A stretch of DNA of 64,000 nt from Pseudoalteromonas tunicata (GTDB lineage: Bacteria > Pseudomonadota > Gammaproteobacteria > Enterobacterales > Alteromonadaceae), in NCBI RefSeq assembly GCF_002310815.1, contig NZ_CP011032.1:3326001-3390000 (forward strand), read 5' to 3'. Below, piece after piece: positions 28,933 through 37,724 of this stretch. How positions within the stretch are numbered: the first letter of the stretch is position 1; every line of letters starts with the position of its first letter. The notes beneath the pieces were generated by a model. The model had not been told where the DNA came from. It saw only the letters and a list, made by a program, of their open reading frames with translations, and searched no databases. The position numbers were made by a program, and so were the translations under genes.

Positions 28933-31335
28933 TTAAATTGGTGAACCTGGCGGCATTGGCAAGGCATTAAAGCGCTTAGACCACTCGCCATTGCTGAGGA
29001 AAAAACTAATTTCGTCAGCTAAATATTGGCTAAAGACATCACTACTACGCTGATATTTTTTGGCTATAAACTTCAATTGTGAAGTCAGTTCAGCCTGTAC
29101 TTCTGGTGCAACAGCCGCACTAATACTTTGCTTGGCCATTAAGCTCGCAGTTAATACTTGTACTCTTTGCTGAATTTTAGCTGCCGCGCCAGTGTTTGTA
29201 TCAGCAAAAAAGACTTGCTCACTCAGCGGGAAAATAACATCCCTTACACCTAATTGCTGGCTATCACGCATTTTTTGCTGCTGTAATCGGTTAAGACGTT
29301 GGCTATTGAGCAACAAATTCAAACTATGCTGCGCAGCCACTTCAGGCAATGCCATGGCATCGAGGGTTAAACCCGTACGCCCTACAATACTTTCTCGGGT
29401 CTTTGCTTCGCCATACGCTTTAGGTGGAATTAAGGCCAAAACACTTTCAGGGATCGTTAAACGGCTTGGTTCAAGTGTCTGCATTAATGTCGCAAGTGCT
29501 GCTTTTTGCTGCTCAACACTGATCATTTGAGTGCCAGCAGGAGCATCCTGATTGCGCACTTCATAATGATAATCAACACCCGCAATAAGCTTAACCGCAG
29601 CCTCCACTTGATAACGATGCAACAAATAAAGCGGTACTAGCACCTCTTCAAGCTGTGATAACGCAGTGCCTGTTTTGATGTTTTGAATACCAAATTGTGC
29701 CAGCGCTTTTTCGCGAATATTCAAAATACGTTCAAGTTCAGCAACAGGCTCTGCACCGTTATCCCATAAATGCGCCGTAGGATGAGCGCCACCTTGAGCA
29801 CGGGCATCATCATCAGAGATAAACTCAAGCCCTAATTGTTTATTTTGTTCAAGCACCGCTGCTAAATGGTTTTGCTCTTGTTCTTTTGCAACGTCGGCAT
29901 AGCCATATTTAATCACTTGAGTATCCCAAACCCCCATGCCTTTAGCATAACCCTGGCTGGTATTAAAACTACCATCGTCATTAAAGCTTACCAACGGATG
30001 CGGGTAATCCATCACCGAGGCACGATCTTTTATTGAAGCCGAAAAATTATGTGCAATACCAAGGGTATGGCCAATTTCATGCGCACTGAGTTGACGAATG
30101 CGATCTAACGCCATTGCTTGCAGCGCATCATTGACTTCATTGCCTTTCACAAAAGGGGCTGCCAATGCTTCGGCTATTAAAATATCTTGGCGAACACGCA
30201 GTGAACCAAGCGTAACGTGGCCTTTAATAATTTCACCAGTACGTGGGTCAATCACCGAGGCGCCATAAGACCAACCTCGTGTTGCACGATGCACCCATTG
30301 AATCACGTTATAACGAATATCCATTGGATCCGCATGCTCTGGCAATACTTTAACTTGAAAGGCATTTTTGTATCCGGCAGCAGCAAAAGCCTGATCCCAC
30401 CATTTTGCACCATCGAGTAACGCAGTGCGTACCGGCTCTGGTACACCAGGATCGAGGTAATACACAATCGGTTCAACCGCTTCGCTTACTGCAGCACTGG
30501 GGTCTTTTTTTGCTAAACGATGACGTGGGATATAACGCACCAACATTGATTGCCCAAGCGGTGCAGCATAATCTTTATGTTCAACACTCCAAAAACCCGA
30601 TTGTGGATGAAACGCGCGGGGCTGGTAATTATCATCAGGTAATTTAATTAAAGAATGATGCATATTGACTGAAATAGCATACGGGTCGGCACTGACTTGA
30701 CGGACAAATTCACCCGGTTTCGAGCCTTTAAATGTCAGCACGGCTTCAAGTTCGGTATTTTTAGCAAACGCCTTTGAACGCGGCATAAATACGGCACTAC
30801 GGCTGGTATCTAGACTAAAGCTGCCTTGTTTTCGTGCCTCTAAAGTACGACTTACGCCATGCACATCAGAGAGTAAATAAGGCGTATAATCAATTAGATA
30901 ACTTTTTTCAGTATTGGCAGCTAACTCAAAACCAAACAAAATACTGGATGCAAAAGCTTCTTTAACACTTTGTTGCTCAGCTTTATTACTCGTATTGGCG
31001 CGATAATAGGTATTGAGTTGGCGTAACATCAGTTTGTTACCCATTTTTTCAAACTGCACCAAACGAGTTTCACCGAGTTGACCACGGTCTAGTCCAATAT
31101 CATTGGAGCCTAATCCATAAGGTAAACTTTGCTGCAATAAAAAGGCTTGATTGAGTTTTTCTACTTCAAGGTAAAGCTTGCCACTATTATCGTCATAATA
31201 AAATGGAAAATAACCCGGATATTGATTCATATCGTGAGTAAATTCATCAATTGACTTAAGTGCAGCGTGCGCTTGGGTTACAATACCCAGCAACAAGCTC
31301 AGTGTTATGAATAGGAAGGATCGATTTCTTAGCAT
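28933..31335 (-). CDS. Exported zinc-dependent metalloprotease (DUF5117/DUF4953 type)
   Basis: The 800-residue protein has a signal peptide (MLRNRSFLFITLSLLLG through the AHA cleavage site). An N-terminal domain family found only with such enzymes comes next, then a metzincin-like catalytic site HEIGHTLGIAH at 419-429, with a possible Met-turn in SVMDYP (M442). The extended HExxHxxGxxH motif provides three zinc ligands and the catalytic glutamate. I start at ATG 31335, which has AAAGGCACC upstream and directly begins the signal peptide; the frame is open 25 codons further up. It probably acts on proteins or peptides in the periplasm or outside the cell. It is monocistronic and divergent from fbp. 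Confidence 0.9.
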   Translation of the reverse strand: MLRNRSFLFITLSLLLGIVTQAHAALKSIDEFTHDMNQYPGYFPFYYDDNSGKLYLEVEKLNQAFLLQQSLPYGLGSNDIGLDRGQLGETRLVQFEKMGNKLMLRQLNTYYRANTSNKAEQQSVKEAFASSILFGFELAANTEKSYLIDYTPYLLSDVHGVSRTLEARKQGSFSLDTSRSAVFMPRSKAFAKNTELEAVLTFKGSKPGEFVRQVSADPYAISVNMHHSLIKLPDDNYQPRAFHPQSGFWSVEHKDYAAPLGQSMLVRYIPRHRLAKKDPSAAVSEAVEPIVYYLDPGVPEPVRTALLDGAKWWDQAFAAAGYKNAFQVKVLPEHADPMDIRYNVIQWVHRATRGWSYGASVIDPRTGEIIKGHVTLGSLRVRQDILIAEALAAPFVKGNEVNDALQAMALDRIRQLSAHEIGHTLGIAHNFSASIKDRASVMDYPHPLVSFNDDGSFNTSQGYAKGMGVWDTQVIKYGYADVAKEQEQNHLAAVLEQNKQLGLEFISDDDARAQGGAHPTAHLWDNGAEPVAELERILNIREKALAQFGIQNIKTGTALSQLEEVLVPLYLLHRYQVEAAVKLIAGVDYHYEVRNQDAPAGTQMISVEQQKAALATLMQTLEPSRLTIPESVLALIPPKAYGEAKTRESIVGRTGLTLDAMALPEVAAQHSLNLLLNSQRLNRLQQQKMRDSQQLGVRDVIFPLSEQVFFADTNTGAAAKIQQRVQVLTASLMAKQSISAAVAPEVQAELTSQLKFIAKKYQRSSDVFSQYLADEISFFLSNGEWSKRFNALPMPPGSPI

Positions 31336-31607
31336 AATGGTGCCTTTGTTATTAACGTACGAAGCCATGTTGTATAAAGAGAATACACAATATACAGCAT
31401 GATGGTACACGTTTTTGCGACTGTTAGGTTTGGCTTTGCGACTAAGTTAATTTGGCTAGTATTATGTTTTCATTATCATTTACTACCTTTATCTGGCTTG
31501 CTCGATTAAGCTTAAACAATACTTTAAATCTCAACCCAGCGCTAACCCTGTAATAAATGCTCTCTCACATTTGCTTTATTACAACGCTCAGTGATTAGGA
31601 AAACAAA

Positions 31608-32576
31608 ATGCGTAGACTCCCACCCGTTTTACTTGAAGATGGTTGTTCAAGAGAATTATTATCTTTGATCCGCACTATTTTAGCGGCCTGTAAAGAAATC
31701 TCGTTTCGTGTTGGTCAAGGTGCACTATCAGGTGTATTAGGCTCAACCTTAGATGAAAATATCCAAGGCGAAACACAAAAAAAATTAGATGTACTATCTA
31801 ATCAACTACTTAAAGATATTTTACTTGAAACGGGCTACGTCAAAGCCATTGCTTCTGAAGAAGAAGACTACACAGTTGCAGGCAATCCAGATGCAAAATT
31901 TATTGTCGCTTTCGACCCACTTGATGGCTCATCAAATATCGACATCAACTCATTAGTGGGCACTATTTTTTCGATTATGGAAGCGCCAGAAGGCTCAGAT
32001 GCCAACGACCCAAGCATTTTTATGCAACCGGGCGACAAACAAGTGGCCGCAGGTTATGTTTTATACGGCCCATCAACTATGTTGGCGCTCACCGTTGGCA
32101 AAGGCACGCGAATTTTTACACTCGATAAAACTCACGGCAGTTTTTTACTGACGCATGATTTTGCGCAAATTCCAGCAAAAACCAATGAATTTGCCTTAAA
32201 CATGTCAAACCAACGTCATTGGCAACCAGCGATGCAAAATTACGTTGCAGATTTACTTGCCGGTGAAGACGGCCCACGCAAAGAAAACTTTAATATGCGC
32301 TGGATTGCAGCCATGGTGGGTGATGTACATCGCGTATTAACGCGTGGAGGATTCTTTTCTTATCCAGCCGATACCAAAGATCCGAAAAAGCCATATAAGC
32401 TACGTTTACTTTACGAAGCCAACCCAATGGCCATGTTGATTGAGCAAGCAGGCGGTATTGCATCAACCGGGACTGAGCGCATTATGTCGATTCAACCGGA
32501 TGCCATTCACCAACGTGTAGCGGTTATTTTAGGGTCAAAAGACGAAGTCGAAACCTGCTTGTCTTACCACAACTAA
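31608..32576 (+). CDS. fbp: Fructose-1,6-bisphosphatase class I
   Basis: The 322-residue gluconeogenic enzyme has the metal-binding signature [11 protein letters not shown] and the AMP/substrate-region segments expected of class I FBPases ([34 protein letters not shown]). It removes the 1-phosphate of fructose-1,6-bisphosphate. An AGGAAAAC ribosome site precedes the ATG. In the leader, an 8-base inverted repeat GTAATAAA/TTTATTAC (31550-31582) ends 25 bases before the start; its role is unknown. Confidence 0.97.
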   Translation: MRRLPPVLLEDGCSRELLSLIRTILAACKEISFRVGQGALSGVLGSTLDENIQGETQKKLDVLSNQLLKDILLETGYVKAIASEEEDYTVAGNPDAKFIVAFDPLDGSSNIDINSLVGTIFSIMEAPEGSDANDPSIFMQPGDKQVAAGYVLYGPSTMLALTVGKGTRIFTLDKTHGSFLLTHDFAQIPAKTNEFALNMSNQRHWQPAMQNYVADLLAGEDGPRKENFNMRWIAAMVGDVHRVLTRGGFFSYPADTKDPKKPYKLRLLYEANPMAMLIEQAGGIASTGTERIMSIQPDAIHQRVAVILGSKDEVETCLSYHN

Positions 32577-32594
32577 TACCTGCTGTAACAATAA

Positions 32595-32621
32595 AAAATG
32601 GAGAACACAGTTCTCCATTTT
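32595..32621 (+). terminator. Intrinsic terminator of fbp
   Basis: Perfect 12-base arms (AAAATGGAGAAC and its complement) surround the loop ACA, followed by T-rich sequence. It lies 18 bases after the fbp stop. Confidence 0.8.
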
Positions 32622-32643
32622 GGTTTTAGCAAGTGTAAAAATA

Positions 32644-32670
32644 ATCAGCCATCTCGTCATGATGGCTGAT
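32644..32670 (-). terminator. Intrinsic terminator of the FG-GAP gene
   Basis: Perfect 10-base arms (ATCAGCCATC and its complement) with a 7-base loop are followed on the minus strand by TTATTTTTA. It faces the fbp terminator, so each convergent gene has its own. Confidence 0.8.
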
Positions 32671-32681
32671 AAATGCAAACG

Positions 32682-34202
32682 TTATTGCTTTGCGATAACC
32701 GATTCGCTCGATTGAGACAACAATAAAACCAGCGATTTTTCACGCTCTTTTCCATCTTGTTTGGCGTAACGAATTAAAATATCAGCTTTGCCATCATGGT
32801 TAAAATCTTCAACTTCGACTAAATCACCACTTTTAGGTAACAAGGCATTCAATTTAGTTTTTTGCTTGGCAAACAGTGGGCTATTACCCCCTTGATGAAT
32901 GCGCAACTCGTCATCATCATGTTGAATGAGTAAATCTTTTAAACCATCACCATTAAAATCGGCCATTCTAAAAACTTGTCGACCGCCATTGCCGGTATCA
33001 GTATTAATTTGGATTTCTATCTCAGTATTATAATCTGCTTTTTCTACATACTGACGCGCCTGCTGCATACGATAAACCGACATTTCACCATCAAGCGAGC
33101 CTGATACAAACGACATCATAGCCCCCACTCCAAGCTCAAGTGAAAACATCGAATAATCGGCTAAACCGTCATTATTAATATCATCAAATGTGACCGAGCT
33201 TTGTCCTTTGGGCTTAAGGGTTACATCGCTTTTAGCGGCATACACAAGCTGATTTTGTGCATCTCGGTTAGCAAAACGAATGTCATATTCCGCTTTACCA
33301 CCAAACATACCACCAGGCACAGCGGTACGAGTGATCAAATCCATCATGCCATCGCCATCAAGGTCTTTGAATTGATGAAAGCGAGTAATCGGACTTTCAT
33401 TATCATCTTGCTCATCAATTAACTTAATTTGTTGCGCGTCTAAAATACCGGCATTAAGGTTTATAGTCTGAGCTTGAGGGCTAAACTTCCCATCAGCCAA
33501 CTGCTTAAAAATATGAATAAAATTATCTCGCTGCAAAACTAAATCGGCTTTACTATCACCATTAACATCAAAGCTAAAGCTGCTTGGCTCTTTAATAATG
33601 ACTTGGCGCCCTTCAATTTCTTGTTCAGGCGAAAAGCTAAGTTGCTGGCTGATAAACTCACCATTAGCTTGCTGTAAATACACATTAATGCCCGTAAAAT
33701 TGGTGCTTAATACATCCGCTAAACCATCAGCATTTAAGTCTTGGCTAAAATCAGCATAACTTGCTAGTGTCTTGATTTGTGGGCCATAAAAAGAATCAAT
33801 TTCAGTTAAAACTTTTGATTGACCACTTTGAATATCGAGCGTTAACAGCGCTGTAGCAGTCATTAATAAAATACTCTCGCTTTCTTGCCCCGCCAGGTTA
33901 CCTTTGCCAAAAAATAATACGTTAGCAGGCAAAGCAAATGTTTTAACCGGTGCTTTGGCATTGGTGTCAAAATCAGCAAAAACATTCAGTACCACTTGGT
34001 TATCATGTAAACCTGCAATCACCATGTGGCGCGGGGCATCATTTTGTTTGAGGTAAAATAATTTGCCCGATAAATCGTGCGATCCATTAAGTGTTATTTT
34101 ATCAAAACGCACCAAATCATCACTTTTGGCATGAGCAAAAGAGCCTAAAAGTGCACTGGCCGTAAAACTAAGTGCGGCTGCTATTCTTGTAATTTTATGC
34201 AT
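32682..34202 (-). CDS. Exported FG-GAP/VCBS repeat protein
   Basis: The 506-residue protein has a signal peptide (MHKITRIAAALSFTASALLG through FAHA). At least six calcium-binding loops of the DxNxDGxxD type follow, such as DLNADGLADVL, DVNGDSKADLV, DLDGDGMMDLI, DFNGDGLKDLL and DFNHDGKADIL. These are typical of seven-bladed FG-GAP propellers, known in integrins and many secreted bacterial proteins. I see no catalytic domain. I start at ATG 34202 (GGATT upstream) rather than the upstream GTG. It is a single-gene unit; function unknown beyond probable calcium and ligand binding outside the cytoplasm. Confidence 0.88.
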   Translation of the reverse strand: MHKITRIAAALSFTASALLGSFAHAKSDDLVRFDKITLNGSHDLSGKLFYLKQNDAPRHMVIAGLHDNQVVLNVFADFDTNAKAPVKTFALPANVLFFGKGNLAGQESESILLMTATALLTLDIQSGQSKVLTEIDSFYGPQIKTLASYADFSQDLNADGLADVLSTNFTGINVYLQQANGEFISQQLSFSPEQEIEGRQVIIKEPSSFSFDVNGDSKADLVLQRDNFIHIFKQLADGKFSPQAQTINLNAGILDAQQIKLIDEQDDNESPITRFHQFKDLDGDGMMDLITRTAVPGGMFGGKAEYDIRFANRDAQNQLVYAAKSDVTLKPKGQSSVTFDDINNDGLADYSMFSLELGVGAMMSFVSGSLDGEMSVYRMQQARQYVEKADYNTEIEIQINTDTGNGGRQVFRMADFNGDGLKDLLIQHDDDELRIHQGGNSPLFAKQKTKLNALLPKSGDLVEVEDFNHDGKADILIRYAKQDGKEREKSLVLLLSQSSESVIAKQ

Positions 34203-34410
34203 ATTTAATCCATTCACTTGTTAATACCTTGAACTGGCAGTATTGCCATTTCGCTATTTAATACACAGTTAAAATGTGCAACAAAGTATTAATGGAGTGA
34301 ATATTGGGAAATAAGTTCAGTATTTCCCTTAAAATGACTCTCGCGACTCTGCAATATCGCTTTTTACATGGTACGATAGCGCCGTTTTTTACCAACAGAT
34401 TTTCTGATAA

Positions 34411-34776
34411 ATGCCCAGTCAATGCCCACAATGCCAAGCACCTATCGCATGCAGCGCCGATAAAAACTGCTGGTGTATGGCACTACCCAACATTTTGCCT
34501 CTTGAAAGCAATGCCAACTGCTTATGCCAAAATTGCTTAATTACACAAATAAACACTTTTTTAGCCCTGCAGTATCAAACTCAACCGGTTGAAACCTTAT
34601 TAGCATTAGCTGCGCCTTATCAATCGAGCCCCTCGTCAATTGCTGGGCTTGATTACACGATTGAACAAGGGTTTTATGTGTTTAGCAGCTGGTCGCATCT
34701 TAAACGTGGTTATTGCTGTGGTAATGGCTGTAAACACTGCCCGTGGAAATTTAAAAACCGTTCAAGATCATCTTAA
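34411..34776 (+). CDS. Cysteine-rich CWC/DUF5522 protein, probable zinc binder
   Basis: The 121-residue protein has two parts. The N-terminal part (1-47) has a CPQC pair, the CWC motif and a CLCQNC cluster, as in the cysteine-rich CWC family. The C-terminal part (about 78-115) reads FYVFSSWSHLKRGYCCGNGC then KHCPW, matching the small DUF5522 family. The two are often separate proteins, so this looks like a natural fusion. About a dozen cysteines suggest zinc sites. Function is not known. No strong ribosome site is seen. It lies upstream of, and on the same strand as, the tetR gene, with 139 bases between them. Confidence 0.8.
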   Translation: MPSQCPQCQAPIACSADKNCWCMALPNILPLESNANCLCQNCLITQINTFLALQYQTQPVETLLALAAPYQSSPSSIAGLDYTIEQGFYVFSSWSHLKRGYCCGNGCKHCPWKFKNRSRSS

Positions 34777-34847
34777 AACCTCAATACAGTGGCCCGCAAA
34801 TAGACAGTGTCTTATTTAATCTTTTGATACAAATGTTCAATTAACGA

Positions 34848-34875
34848 TTTACAAAACGAACGTTCGTGCTATTTT
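34848..34875 (+). promoter_or_regulatory. Promoter of tetR with a TetR-type operator in the spacer
   Basis: A 12-base perfect palindrome ACGAACGTTCGT (34856-34867) lies between a -35-like TTTACA (34848-34853) and a -10-like TATTTT (34870-34875), 16 bases apart. It stands 48 bases before the tetR start. The placement predicts self-repression of tetR and the hydrolase gene. The palindrome is seen directly; its use is inference. Confidence 0.7.
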
Positions 34876-34915
34876 GTGACTAATTAAGATTATTTACTTG
34901 ATAACCGAGTCCATA

Positions 34916-35500
34916 ATGGGAAAAAGTGAAGATACACGTCAGCATATTTTGTCGGTAGCATTAAATATAGCTACCGCCAGTAGCCTCAATGATTTATCAA
35001 TCGGTACCTTAGCTGCAGCAACCAACATGTCAAAATCAGGTCTGTTCGCCCATTTTAAATCGAAAGAAAATTTACAATTAGCGGTATTAGATCATGCAAA
35101 TGCCGTTTTTCGCCGCACTGTGATTGAGCCCTCATCAGTAATCAACTCACCTTTACAACGCTTACTCAAGATTTGCGAGTTATGGCTTGATTGGTATCAA
35201 CAGCAAGCCCAAAACTGCATTTTTATTGCGGCTGCGGTTGAATTTGACGATCAACCTGGCCCAATTCACGACAAAGTATCACAAGACTTAGCGCGTTGGC
35301 TGAATCATTTAAATAGCACAGTAAAAGCTGCTATTGAGGTGGGGGAATTTAAATCATCCCTTGATGCTGAACAATTTGTATATGAACTTTACTCACTATA
35401 TTTAGGGAGTCAAAACATGACTTGGTTAGGCATTGAAGATAGCAAACACTCGCGTTTTCAAATTGCATTAAATGGCTTAATTAACCGCTCCAAGGAATAA
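34916..35500 (+). CDS. TetR family transcriptional regulator
   Basis: The 194-residue protein has an N-terminal TetR helix-turn-helix (about 9-52: TRQHILSVALNIATASSLND, then TLAAATNMSKSGLFAHFKSK) and a helical ligand domain ending in QNMTWLGIEDS. I start at ATG 34916; the upstream TTG at 34898 is also in frame. It probably represses its own promoter through the palindrome 48 bases upstream, together with the hydrolase gene that starts 2 bases after its stop. The ligand is unknown; a lipid or an ester cleared by the hydrolase is a reasonable guess. Confidence 0.9.
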   Translation: MGKSEDTRQHILSVALNIATASSLNDLSIGTLAAATNMSKSGLFAHFKSKENLQLAVLDHANAVFRRTVIEPSSVINSPLQRLLKICELWLDWYQQQAQNCIFIAAAVEFDDQPGPIHDKVSQDLARWLNHLNSTVKAAIEVGEFKSSLDAEQFVYELYSLYLGSQNMTWLGIEDSKHSRFQIALNGLINRSKE

Positions 35501-35502
35501 AC

Positions 35503-36360
35503 ATGAGTAGTAAAATCTATTTTTCAAATAAAACAAACGCTCGAAAACCAGCTTCATATTATTTGATCAAAGCAGTTTCAAGCGCTTTACATACTATTAG
35601 CCCTCGTTTTGCACTCAAGCAAACTCGAAAATTACTACTAACACCAGCGAAAAGTAAACGCCCTCCAAAACAACCACACGCCATTACACATTCACGCATC
35701 AGCAGCCAAATAGGCCAACTGGCTTTATATCGCATAGGAACTGGGCCTAAAGTCATCTTGACTCATGGCTGGTCAGGAAGTGCCGCACAATTTTTTCCTC
35801 TCATGGAAAAGATAGCTCAAGCAGGATTTGAAGCGGTGGCTTTTGATCATTTTGCACATGGTAACAGCGATGAAAAACGTGCTAATTTACCTTTATTTAT
35901 TAAAGGGCTTGCAGCGGTTATCTACGAATTAAAGCCTCAAAACATTGCGTGTTTAGTTAGCCATTCAATGGGCGCGGTTGCTGCACTTAATCAAGCCAAA
36001 CATTTTAAACACTTACTGATCGCACCCGCATTTAATTTTTATAACTCGTTTGAACACAGTATTTTAAGCACGGGACTCACACGTAAATTATTTACCAATT
36101 TAATGAGCGAAATTGAGCAAGAACATCAAGTACGATTTGATGATTTACTACCAGAGCCTCATTTAGCGCAAACCCAAGATACCGTTCATATTGTGCATGA
36201 CAGCCAAGACCGCTTTGCTCAATACCAATTTAGCGCCGAGCAAGCCAAGCTCTATCCACATGTTACACTTACTACCACCGAAGGCCTCGGTCACGGCCGA
36301 GTGATAAATTCAGATCATACTTGGCAAGCATTTATGAAACTCAATAACCTCGCAATTTAA
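35503..36360 (+). CDS. Alpha/beta hydrolase
   Basis: The 285-residue protein has a basic N-terminal extension (1-70), then an alpha/beta hydrolase fold. The oxyanion segment is LTHGWSG, the nucleophile lies in SHSMGA, the probable acid in VHDSQDRF and the histidine in GLGHGR. It is therefore likely an active serine esterase or related enzyme. An AAGGAATAA ribosome site precedes the ATG, and the gene is cotranscribed with tetR. The substrate cannot be told. There is no signal peptide, so it acts in the cytoplasm. Confidence 0.88.
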   Translation: MSSKIYFSNKTNARKPASYYLIKAVSSALHTISPRFALKQTRKLLLTPAKSKRPPKQPHAITHSRISSQIGQLALYRIGTGPKVILTHGWSGSAAQFFPLMEKIAQAGFEAVAFDHFAHGNSDEKRANLPLFIKGLAAVIYELKPQNIACLVSHSMGAVAALNQAKHFKHLLIAPAFNFYNSFEHSILSTGLTRKLFTNLMSEIEQEHQVRFDDLLPEPHLAQTQDTVHIVHDSQDRFAQYQFSAEQAKLYPHVTLTTTEGLGHGRVINSDHTWQAFMKLNNLAI

Positions 36361-36384
36361 AAAAGGAGCGAAATGCTCCTTTTT
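36360..36384. terminator. Intrinsic terminator between hydrolase and membrane protein genes
   Basis: Perfect 10-base arms AAAAAGGAGC and GCTCCTTTTT with a 5-base loop start at the last base of the hydrolase stop codon. The A and T ends allow use in both directions. Confidence 0.8.
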
Positions 36385-36396
36385 AATAGCGCTAAT

Positions 36397-37074
36397 TTAG
36401 GCGCTTTCTTGTTGTAACTGTTTATTATGAATTTTTTGCTCTGCAACATAGCAAATTATTTTAATTGCCAGCCCATAATAAAGCGTCAATAAGCAGACTC
36501 CAACGGCAGGGCCAAATACGCTCGAAAACTCTTCAGCACTTAAATTACTAGCTATCGCAATAGCGCTAAGCAAAGAACTAAAGACCCCCATCAACAAGGC
36601 CGTATTACCCAGCACATGAAAACTTTGCTTAGCTAATAGTAATTGCAGCGTTGAAAACTCAGCTTTGTCACTGAGCAACATAATCCCACCATTTTTTAAA
36701 TCGCTTATCGAGGTGATTGCAATACTAAAAAATACGGCAGGTAGCACAACTAAAATAACAGAAGGTACATCAATATAAGCTGATGTTTCGAACCCTAACT
36801 CCATACCCATGAAGGTCACTGCAATGAAAATAAGTAAGCTAATTAAAAACATAATAAATCCCCTTTGGGTCTGTTGAATAAAAGCAACTGCCGATAATAA
36901 CGCTTGGCGCCAATACCAAATCTGCCCTTTTATTAAGCCAAAATTGGCCACTTGTTCTTGATATTCTTCAATTAAATCCCCCATTACCGCATCGTGTAAT
37001 TCCTGCGGCAATGCCCAAGATAAAAACCATGAAGGCATTTTGGGTGGATGATTAAAAGCCACAACAAAACCCAC
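36397..37074 (-). CDS. Membrane protein with permease-prefix N-terminus, PadR partner
   Basis: The 225-residue protein starts with a cytoplasmic segment (about 10-62: PSWFLSWALPQELHDAVMGD, EEYQEQ, IWYWRQALLSAV) like the permease prefix domain found on PadR-linked FtsX permeases. No FtsX permease follows; instead there are four hydrophobic segments (about 73-91, 100-122, 150-170 and 190-213). The stretch SAYIDVPSVILVVLPAVF faintly resembles MotA/TolQ-type channels. It overlaps the padR gene by 23 bases and is surely controlled with it. A stress-linked envelope role is inference. Confidence 0.75.
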   Translation of the reverse strand: MGFVVAFNHPPKMPSWFLSWALPQELHDAVMGDLIEEYQEQVANFGLIKGQIWYWRQALLSAVAFIQQTQRGFIMFLISLLIFIAVTFMGMELGFETSAYIDVPSVILVVLPAVFFSIAITSISDLKNGGIMLLSDKAEFSTLQLLLAKQSFHVLGNTALLMGVFSSLLSAIAIASNLSAEEFSSVFGPAVGVCLLTLYYGLAIKIICYVAEQKIHNKQLQQESA

Positions 37075-37414
37075 TTGATAGCGGCTGATTGAATTCGTTT
37101 AATGCAATATCTTGCCACATATTATTAAGTGCTTGTTTTGAACGTTTTAGTGCCTGAATGCCTTGTGCGGTGACAATAAAATGTTTTTTAGCCCGTCCTC
37201 CGCGTACGGCCGTAGCTTCACCTTGATGGCTTTCAACCAAACCTTTTTTTTCTAAGCGATCCAAAGTGGTATAAAGCGCGCCTATGGTTACCTCTCTTGC
37301 AATAGTTTTCTCTAACAATTGCCTGATAGTTGAACCATATGCATCATCAGCTAATTTGACTATTGCCAACAAAATGAATTGCTCAAACTCACCTAAAAAT
37401 TTTTCTTTTTCCAT
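37052..37414 (-). CDS. PadR family transcriptional regulator
   Basis: The 120-residue protein has the PadR winged helix (FEQFILLAIVKLADDAYGST, then IGALYTTLDRLEKKGLV) and a basic wing (RGGRAKKHFIVT), ending in a short dimer helix (WQDIALNEF). Two ATGs are adjacent; I use 37414, which is 5 bases after GGAG, while 37417 is only 2 bases after it. PadR proteins usually repress their own operon until an inducer binds. The large inverted repeat just upstream is the probable operator. The membrane protein gene follows with a 23-base overlap. Confidence 0.92.
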   Translation of the reverse strand: MEKEKFLGEFEQFILLAIVKLADDAYGSTIRQLLEKTIAREVTIGALYTTLDRLEKKGLVESHQGEATAVRGGRAKKHFIVTAQGIQALKRSKQALNNMWQDIALNEFNQPLSSGFCCGF

Positions 37415-37437
37415 CATAACTCCACACTGCAAAATTA

Positions 37438-37500
37438 TTACCTCTACAAAGTAGAGTAAATTTAAATAACAAGCAAATATATTCTACTTTGTAGAGGTAA
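37438..37500. promoter_or_regulatory. Double dyad upstream of padR, probable PadR operator
   Basis: An 18-base sequence TTACCTCTACAAAGTAGA (37438-37455) recurs as a perfect inverted copy at 37483-37500. Each copy holds its own dyad: CTCTAC-AAA-GTAGAG (37442-37456) and TCTAC-TTT-GTAGA (37483-37495). Their centres are 40 bases apart, close to four helical turns. The left copy ends 24 bases from the padR start. This suits two PadR dimers bound on one DNA face across the promoter. It also lies upstream of the CZB receptor gene, 224 bases away. Confidence 0.75.
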
Positions 37501-37724
37501 CTATTTTTAAGCTCTCAAACAATACCAGCCAAACTTTGTCGACAACAATCATTGTAAATAAAATGTAAAACCCTTATAAATTAACGATGTTCAAACAATA
37601 TTTGACTCTTCTGTTGCAGCCCTCATCACCACATAATTTTTTGCCTGGGTGTTTAAAGCTTAATATTCAGCTAAGGTAAGCAGAGTAATATTGAAAAATT
37701 GGTTTGGTTTAGTTAGGAATATTT
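37501..37724. other. Leader region of the CZB receptor gene
   Basis: 224 bases, AT-rich, with no frame worth reporting. It should hold the CZB receptor promoter; I looked for a flagellar sigma-28 type element (TAAA-N15-GCCGATAA) and found none. Together with the PadR operator region it makes a 310-base gap between start codons. Confidence 0.5.

Noticed and set aside
37501..37724. Flagellar sigma-28 promoter before the CZB receptor
   Set aside because: No GCCGATAA-like -10 element was found at the right distance from a TAAA element.
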